A stretch of 11,236 nt of DNA, from NCBI GenBank assembly GCA_041609715.1, contig JBFIQI010000079.1, positions 1-11,236 of the forward strand, written 5' to 3'. Every line of letters begins with the position of its first letter. The stretch's first letter is position 1. A model generated the notes under the pieces. That model saw only the letters and a program-made list of their open reading frames with translations, was not told where the DNA came from and did not search any database. Made by a program: the position numbers and the translations under genes. Source of the DNA: JABDLF01 sp041609715. Its GTDB lineage: Bacteria > Pseudomonadota > Gammaproteobacteria > Steroidobacterales > JABDLF01. Of the stretch, positions 6,232 to 11,236 are shown one piece after another.

Positions 6232-8448
6232 ATGGTTGTCCGTCACTACGCCACAGCCGCTTTGGCGGCAGTGCAGTTCCTCATTGCATGGCCGGTACTG
6301 GCAGACTGCCGCGCCACACAGGATAGACCCAGCATCGGACTGGCTCTCAGCGGCGGCGGCGCCCGCGGTGCCGCTCACGTTGGCGTGATTCGCGAACTCG
6401 AAATTCTGGGCGTGCCGGTGGACTGCATTGCCGGAACCAGCATGGGCGCAATTGTGGGCGGTCTGTACGCATCGGGTATGACCGCCGCCGAAATCGAGTC
6501 CTTTATGCTGACCATCGACTGGCAGGACGCACTGAGCGACCAGCCTCCGCGCGAGGACCTTTCTTTTCGACGCAAGCAGGATGACCGCGGCTTTCTGATC
6601 GACTTCAAGCTTGGACTGCGTGACGGCAACCTGGCGTTGCCCAAGGGTCTGTTGCAGGGACAAAAGCAAAACCTGCTGCTGAAGTCTGCCACCCTGCCGG
6701 TCTCGGGAATTCACGACTTCGACCGCCTGCCCATACCCTTCCGGGCGATGGCCACCGATATCGAGAGTGGAGCCAGCGTAGCCCAGGGACGCGGCAATCT
6801 TGCAGCTGCAATTCAGGCCTCCATGTCGGTTCCCGGCGTATTCGCACCGCGCGAAATTGGCGGTCGCCTGCTCGTCGATGGCGGAATCACCAATAACTTG
6901 CCCGTCGACATCGTGCGCGCTATGGGTGCAGACGTGGTCATCGCCGTGGATGTCAGCGAACCCCTCATGCCAAGGTCGGAGCTGGGTTCCGGTTTTGCCA
7001 TCGCCAACCAGATGTTGACTATCCTGATGCAGCAACGTACCGCGCTGGCCAGAGACTCGCTTGGGACCGGCGACGTATTGATTCAGCCCAGCCTCGGTCG
7101 CATGCCCTCCGGCAGCTTTGCCGAGCTGAAATCCGTCATTGATGCCGGAAGAACCGCCAGCCTGGCCGTCGAACAGCAATTACGCGTTTATGCCCTGAGC
7201 GCTGGTGCTTATGCACAACATTTAGAGCAGCGGCGCCGTTCGCGGCCCGGCAATCCGGTTGTCGATCATGTCACCGTTGTGAGTAATTCGCGGCTCGCGC
7301 CAGAAGCCATTGAGCGACGCTTGCGGGCGACGCCGGGCGAACCTTTGAACCAGAAGACTCTGGAACAGGACATCTCCAGAATTTATGGGCTCGATACTTT
7401 TGAACAGGTCGATTATGAAATCGTCACCGAGGGAGATCGCACCGAACTGGAGGTGCGTGCCCAGGCCAAGTCCTGGGGGCCTAGCTTTCTGGACTTCGGT
7501 ATGAGCCTCGAAGAGGACTTCGAAGGAAGTAGCGATTACACCATCGCAGCGCGCTACACGCGCGCTGAAATCAATCACCTGGGCGCCGAGTGGCGTATCG
7601 ATATGCAGCTGGGTCAAAACGCCAGACTGCTAACCGAGTTTTATCAGCCGCTGGATATCGGCACGCGCTACTTCGTGGCACCTCAGCTGGAGCTGACGCG
7701 CAGCAACGTCACCGTGTTTGACGGCAACCAACGTACGTCCGAATATCGCGTATCGACGAGCGAAGCGCGCTTTGATCTGGGCAGAAACATCTTTAATTGG
7801 GGTGAACTGCGTTTCGGTTTTCGCCGCGCCCGGGGTCGCGCCGAACCTCGCATCGGGGAGGTGACGCTGCCGACCTTCGAATTCGATTCTGGCGGGTGGT
7901 CTGCCGCATTTGCTGTCGACCTGCTGGACAATCCTGGCTTTCCCCGTACCGGCCAACTGGGACGACTCAGCTGGCAGGCCGAGCGCGAAAGCCTGGGGGC
8001 TGATCTGGATTCCGACATTTTAAGGCTGAGCTGGCTGGGCGCACGCAGTTTTGGCGATCACACACTGCTGGGCGGCATCAGGTTTGCCAGCGCCATCGAC
8101 GACCAGCTAGCCCTGCAGGATACCTTCAACCTCGGCGGTCTGTTTCGCTTGTCAGGCTACAGCACCGACGAACTGGCAGGCCGGCAGCTGGGCCTCGCCA
8201 CTCTGGTTTACTACCAGCGCCTGGCGGTAGCGAGACTGGCAGCGCTGGACCTGCCCGTTTATGCCGGCGCTTCTTTCGAAGCCGGTAACGTCTGGGACGA
8301 TCGCGATCAGGTCGGCCTGGATGACCTGCGCTTCGGGGGCAGCCTGTTCATGGGTATCGACACGATACTGGGACCGCTTTATCTCGCCGTCGGCATAGCG
8401 GATGACGGGCATCGGGCCGGATATTTTTATCTCGGGCAAACGTTCTGA
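6232..8448 (+). CDS. Patatin-like phospholipase with C-terminal POTRA and beta-barrel (PlpD-like, type Vd)
   Basis: A 738-residue secreted phospholipase, close in length to Pseudomonas PlpD. Residues 1-24 form a signal peptide ending VLA. The patatin domain (about 34-320) has the oxyanion loop GGGARG (41-46), nucleophile motif GTSMG with Ser70, and the dyad Asp216 in DGG (216-218). A POTRA-like segment follows (about 343-412), then an Omp85/surface-antigen beta-barrel (about 415-738) with the terminal Phe usual for outer membrane proteins. This is the type Vd autotransporter order, in which the barrel exports or displays the lipase. A ribosome site (TTAGGAA) overlaps the desaturase stop, so the two genes are probably co-transcribed. 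In this setting it could turn over oxidised or modified phospholipid at the cell surface, or act outside on foreign membranes; the sequence does not decide. Confidence 0.95.
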   Translation: MVVRHYATAALAAVQFLIAWPVLADCRATQDRPSIGLALSGGGARGAAHVGVIRELEILGVPVDCIAGTSMGAIVGGLYASGMTAAEIESFMLTIDWQDALSDQPPREDLSFRRKQDDRGFLIDFKLGLRDGNLALPKGLLQGQKQNLLLKSATLPVSGIHDFDRLPIPFRAMATDIESGASVAQGRGNLAAAIQASMSVPGVFAPREIGGRLLVDGGITNNLPVDIVRAMGADVVIAVDVSEPLMPRSELGSGFAIANQMLTILMQQRTALARDSLGTGDVLIQPSLGRMPSGSFAELKSVIDAGRTASLAVEQQLRVYALSAGAYAQHLEQRRRSRPGNPVVDHVTVVSNSRLAPEAIERRLRATPGEPLNQKTLEQDISRIYGLDTFEQVDYEIVTEGDRTELEVRAQAKSWGPSFLDFGMSLEEDFEGSSDYTIAARYTRAEINHLGAEWRIDMQLGQNARLLTEFYQPLDIGTRYFVAPQLELTRSNVTVFDGNQRTSEYRVSTSEARFDLGRNIFNWGELRFGFRRARGRAEPRIGEVTLPTFEFDSGGWSAAFAVDLLDNPGFPRTGQLGRLSWQAERESLGADLDSDILRLSWLGARSFGDHTLLGGIRFASAIDDQLALQDTFNLGGLFRLSGYSTDELAGRQLGLATLVYYQRLAVARLAALDLPVYAGASFEAGNVWDDRDQVGLDDLRFGGSLFMGIDTILGPLYLAVGIADDGHRAGYFYLGQTF

Positions 8449-8469
8449 TCAGTCGGCAAATGCCTGATC
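8447..8469. terminator. Weak inverted repeat between convergent genes, possible terminator
   Basis: GATCAG (8447-8452) and CTGATC (8464-8469) form a 6-bp stem around an 11-base loop directly at the patatin stop codon. There is no T-run on either side, so it is not a classical intrinsic terminator. The rest of the 93-bp convergent gap shows no better hairpin. Confidence 0.2.
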
Positions 8470-8541
8470 CGGGGGATTGGCTGGTGGCTGATTATCAAGC
8501 GTCGGGCGGCTTTCCGGTCTGCCGTCGGGCGCAAAAACGAA

Positions 8542-9771
8542 TCAAGGACTGTAGCTCGCCATCAACCAGAATTTGTCGGTGTCACTGGCAAAGCCATCGC
8601 TGCGATAAGCCGCCAATTTGGCAAGGATCGCGAGGCGCTCCGATATCTTCCTGCTGACCGAGAGATCCCACTCTTTCCCGTAATCAACACTGTCTGCATC
8701 GGCACTGAACTGGTGATAAATCAATGCCGTCGAGAACTTGCCGAAGGGCGCATCCAGCTTCAAATAGATATCCCGCAAGCCGGCGTCGGGAATTCCCAGG
8801 AACTTGTCGGCCCAGCCATTAAAAGCATGCAGCGTCGCCAAAGGCGTGACAAATCTCGCGCCACTCACACTGGCATCGCCAGCAAGAACTTCAAGGCCGA
8901 CGCTGCCTTTCAGGTGAGGGCCGGCGATCCCAAGCCGCCCGTGGAAATAGTTTTTCCGATAGTTGACGGTATTGTCGCCAGCGTCCGTCTGGGTTGCGAA
9001 CGAAATGAGGTAGTCGGCTTTGAAATCATCACGAATGGATTTGGAACCATCCAGCCTGAACCCCAGCGTCCGGTTGGCAAGGCTCGGCGCATCTTCAATG
9101 TCCAGCGAATACGCAAACAAGGACAATCTGGCTCCCGACCAGGGTATTGCCGATAAATTCAAGAGATGGCATGCACAGGCCCAATTCGCCGCCTGGTTGC
9201 CACCATCGGGTCCGAAGATGCGGTTGATGTTCCACAGAAAATCGTAATCGAGCTTCACGCCCGCCGGGAGTTCATGCCTGATATGCGCTGCATCGTAGGT
9301 CTGTTCGTTCTGGCGCCAGCCGACTCCACCAATAAAACGCTGGTCATCCAGGTTGATCCTCTGGCGCCCGATTCTTACTTCGGTCTTACCATCCCCCGCC
9401 TCGAGATACGCCTGGTTAATCTCGGTGCCCTCGGGATCGGCCACCACCGGGTGCTGAGCGAGCACGCTGTTGCCATCACTGAAATTGGCGCCGCCAAGGC
9501 GCAACACGTTGTCTGCTTCAAGCCTCAGGCGGAGCTTGGCATTATCCGGAGTATCAAAGGTCAATCGGGTACGCAGCGTGGATGCGTGGGCAGTTTCACC
9601 GAGACCGTCCTGCTCCACCATCTCGTATCGATAGCGAAATGACAAAGAGGCATGACCGCCACCGAGAATGGCCGAGGGCTTTGCATCGGTGGCGAAGACT
9701 GCTTGAGGTATTACCAGGACCAGGGCGACCAGGGTGCCGAGAAGGACTTGATTTCGAGAGTGGCTGGTCAA
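8542..9771 (-). CDS. Alginate-export-family outer membrane porin
   Basis: An outer membrane beta-barrel protein of 409 residues from the chosen start. The signal peptide is at residues 1-27 (hydrophobic core LLGTLVALVLVIP, cleavage after VFA). The mature chain shows alternating strand patterns and the family's landmark EVRIGRQRINLDDQRFIGG with a following WRQNEQTYDA, typical of the alginate export domain. The start is a choice: a GTG at 9828 would add 19 residues before the signal peptide and put a perfect inverted repeat inside the coding region. The TTG at 9769-9771 gives a standard signal peptide, with GGGGG 7 bases upstream, and I prefer it. The C-terminus ends Tyr-Ser-Pro and not in the usual Phe. 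Despite the family name, the substrate could be another acidic or aromatic compound. It is divergent from the TonB receptor gene. Confidence 0.88.
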   Translation of the reverse strand: MTSHSRNQVLLGTLVALVLVIPQAVFATDAKPSAILGGGHASLSFRYRYEMVEQDGLGETAHASTLRTRLTFDTPDNAKLRLRLEADNVLRLGGANFSDGNSVLAQHPVVADPEGTEINQAYLEAGDGKTEVRIGRQRINLDDQRFIGGVGWRQNEQTYDAAHIRHELPAGVKLDYDFLWNINRIFGPDGGNQAANWACACHLLNLSAIPWSGARLSLFAYSLDIEDAPSLANRTLGFRLDGSKSIRDDFKADYLISFATQTDAGDNTVNYRKNYFHGRLGIAGPHLKGSVGLEVLAGDASVSGARFVTPLATLHAFNGWADKFLGIPDAGLRDIYLKLDAPFGKFSTALIYHQFSADADSVDYGKEWDLSVSRKISERLAILAKLAAYRSDGFASDTDKFWLMASYSP

Positions 9772-9791
9772 ACCCCTGCCCCCAAACAAAG

Positions 9792-9820
9792 GCGGGTCAC
9801 CGACAACACCGATGACCCGC
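9792..9820. repeat. Perfect 8-bp inverted repeat in the porin leader
   Basis: GCGGGTCA (9792-9799) and TGACCCGC (9813-9820) are exact reverse complements around a 13-base loop. If the TATAAA at 9842-9847 (minus strand) is the porin -10 box, the repeat lies in the 5' leader, about 20 bases before the TTG start. It could be an operator dyad or an RNA hairpin that affects translation. Confidence 0.55.
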
Positions 9821-9841
9821 GAACACACAACCTTCGAGCGT

Positions 9842-9847
9842 TTTATA
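9842..9847 (-). promoter_or_regulatory. Possible -10 box for the porin gene
   Basis: TATAAA on the minus strand within the 200-bp divergent gap would start the transcript near 9835 and give a leader of about 64 bases before the TTG start. No convincing -35 box is seen. I found no Fur-box-like sequence in this gap for the TonB receptor on the other side. Confidence 0.3.
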
Positions 9848-9920
9848 CTGGTTTGCGCAGATATCGGACATTGGGAGTGCCCGCAGTTAAACTTCGGAAA
9901 ATACCTATACGAGAACCCCT

Positions 9921-9958
9921 GCCGGCCAAGGAAAATCTCGTGAATTTGTTCGCCGGCC
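9921..9958 (+). repeat. Repeated GCCGGCC words before the TonB receptor start
   Basis: GCCGGCC occurs at 9921-9927 and again at 9952-9958. Because GCCGGC is its own reverse complement, the two copies could also pair as a GC stem around a 25-base loop, ending just before the ribosome site. This may be chance in GC-rich DNA. Confidence 0.3.
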
Positions 9959-9971
9959 CTGCGAGGACTCC

Positions 9972-11236
9972 ATGATTCTTATAAAAAACAATAAGTTGCT
10001 TGTCATCCTGACGGCCGCGTCAGTCCTGGGCAGCGCCCCCGCGGAGCCGGCAGAAGAGCTGGATATCCTGGCCTACGATACTGCCGAACTGGATCTTATG
10101 ACGGTTATCGCGAGCCGCCGAGAACGCCCGCTGCGCGAAGTCGCCAACAGCATCAGTGTCATCGATGCCGAACGCATCGCGGAGACCCTGAGCCGGGACA
10201 TCAAAGATCTGGCGCGCTACACGCCCTGGCTCGATGTCAACAACGATCCGTCGCGGTTTGGCCTTGGCGGCTACACAATTCGGGGCATAGGCGCTAACCG
10301 GATCGCGACCGAGGTGGACGGCGCACCGCTTGCCAGTGGCTTCTCAGTGGGCAGCTACTCCAGCAGCGGGAGAAATACCATCAATCCTGCCATGATCAAG
10401 CGAGTGGAAATCCTGAGGGGCCCGGCTTCGGCACTATACGGCAGCGACGCCATCGGCGGCGTGGTTAGCTACACGAGCTTCCAGCCCGGCGATTTCTTGC
10501 AGGGCCCGGGTGCAAACCGGCATTTTGCCACCAGCGGCGGATACGACACGCGCGACGACAGCATTAACCTCACGATGCTCGGTGCCGCTGACCTCGGTGA
10601 AACCGCAGTATTGCTAACGGCCAATCGTCGCCAGGGCCACGCCACTGACAACACGGCGACCTTGCCAGCTGCCGAACCTAATCCGAGGAATTTCCATGAG
10701 ACCGGAGCCGCTTTGAGGCTGGTGCATGGCCTCGAAGAGCGCGAGCTCGGTCTGACTCTGGACTTCTACAACAGTCATGGACGAACCGAGGTTGACAACC
10801 TCGAAGGCCAGGGCCGATTTGCCAGTACGGTCGCCTTGCGGGGTGACGACCGTCAGACCCGCCAGCGCATCGCAGCAGATGGCCGTTTTACACCGGGCAA
10901 CCGCTTGGCCGACGATGTCAGCCTGGTTATGCATTTTCAGCGAACTCAGACGGACCAGCGGACCATCGAGGAGCGCGCGGCTGCCGCTCGTTCACCGTCC
11001 CCCACACTGCGCTTTCCTGAATTTCATTTCGAGGAGCGCAGCGCCGGAATTGATATCAGTGCCAGCCGCGATATGGAAATGCAAGCGTTCGCCCATAGAT
11101 TCCTGTACGGGCTGCAATACCGTCTGACCCGTGTCGCCGAAAACCGGACGAATCTACTGATAAACCTGGACACGGGCGAAACCAGCACGAGCATCCTGGG
11201 AGAGACCTTCCCGGTACGAGATTTTCCTGTCACCCA
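9972..11236 (+). CDS. TonB-dependent heme/hemoglobin-family receptor, C-terminus cut by window edge
   Basis: An open frame from the ATG at 9972 to the window end, giving 421 codons of an outer membrane TonB-dependent receptor. The visible part covers a signal-like N-terminus (core LLVILTAASVLGSAPA), a TonB-box-like MTVIAS (about residues 43-48), the complete plug domain and the first barrel strands. The plug carries the wording of the heme/hemoglobin/transferrin group: DLARYTPWLDVNND, SRFGLGGYTIRGIG, and RVEILRGPASALYGSDAIGG. GAGG lies 6 bases before the ATG. It should import heme or another iron source with TonB-ExbB-ExbD energy. A cobalamin or siderophore ligand cannot be excluded without the rest of the barrel. 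No iron-regulatory site was recognised upstream. Confidence 0.92.
   Translation, partial: MILIKNNKLLVILTAASVLGSAPAEPAEELDILAYDTAELDLMTVIASRRERPLREVANSISVIDAERIAETLSRDIKDLARYTPWLDVNNDPSRFGLGGYTIRGIGANRIATEVDGAPLASGFSVGSYSSSGRNTINPAMIKRVEILRGPASALYGSDAIGGVVSYTSFQPGDFLQGPGANRHFATSGGYDTRDDSINLTMLGAADLGETAVLLTANRRQGHATDNTATLPAAEPNPRNFHETGAALRLVHGLEERELGLTLDFYNSHGRTEVDNLEGQGRFASTVALRGDDRQTRQRIAADGRFTPGNRLADDVSLVMHFQRTQTDQRTIEERAAAARSPSPTLRFPEFHFEERSAGIDISASRDMEMQAFAHRFLYGLQYRLTRVAENRTNLLINLDTGETSTSILGETFPVRDFPVT

Noticed and set aside
6133..7179. Minus-strand frame of 348 codons across the desaturase end and the patatin gene
   Set aside because: Shadow of the patatin reading frame. The plus-strand protein has all patatin motifs, while this one has low complexity and no domain.
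8713..9642. Plus-strand frames of 147 and 158 codons opposite the porin
   Set aside because: They are the complement of the porin gene, whose signal peptide and family motifs are clear on the minus strand.
9829..9971. Fur box for the TonB receptor
   Set aside because: I looked for a GATAAT-type imperfect palindrome in the divergent gap and found none that matched well enough.

Overview
The window looks like chromosomal DNA of a GC-rich gammaproteobacterium, probably an aerobic marine or environmental one. This placement is an inference from gene content and protein style: a B12-dependent MerR light sensor beside a lipid-modification cassette, a PlpD-like patatin, an alginate-export-type porin and a heme-type TonB receptor. 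I cannot name the genus. Eight coding sequences are supported. Two run off the window edges (the SDR at the left, the TonB receptor at the right). I found no RNA gene, mobile element or CRISPR array.

Layout: (1) positions 1-686, minus strand, a partial short-chain dehydrogenase/reductase-like protein. (2) Positions 687-985, an AT-rich divergent control region with candidate promoters and two pairs of TnTACA half-sites at 11-bp spacing, one pair over each promoter. (3) Positions 986-6221, plus strand: a MerR regulator with a cobalamin-binding domain, an FAD-dependent oxidoreductase, a DUF1365 protein, a CFA-synthase-like SAM methyltransferase and a membrane fatty acid desaturase. (4) Positions 6232-8448, a patatin phospholipase fused to a POTRA/beta-barrel unit (type Vd autotransporter architecture), directly behind the desaturase. 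(5) Positions 8542-9771, minus strand, an alginate-export-family outer membrane porin convergent with the patatin gene. (6) Position 9972 to the right edge, plus strand, a TonB-dependent receptor of the heme/hemoglobin family, divergent from the porin.

How the parts may work together: in CarH/LitR-type systems the regulator represses in the dark with adenosylcobalamin bound and lets go in light. Here it sits between a divergent SDR gene and a tightly packed set of lipid genes. FAD oxidoreductase, DUF1365 and the CFA-like methyltransferase form a known neighbourhood linked to photo-oxidative stress and, in alphaproteobacteria, to methylated or furan fatty acids. The methyltransferase keeps the SAM site but lacks two of the four bicarbonate-ligand side chains of true cyclopropane synthases, so it more likely makes a methyl-branched unsaturated chain than a cyclopropane. 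A stearoyl-CoA-desaturase-like enzyme and a surface-directed phospholipase follow. The proposal, which is an inference, is a light-triggered, B12-gated programme of membrane acyl-chain remodelling that protects against singlet oxygen. The porin and the TonB receptor appear to be a separate nutrient-uptake locus.
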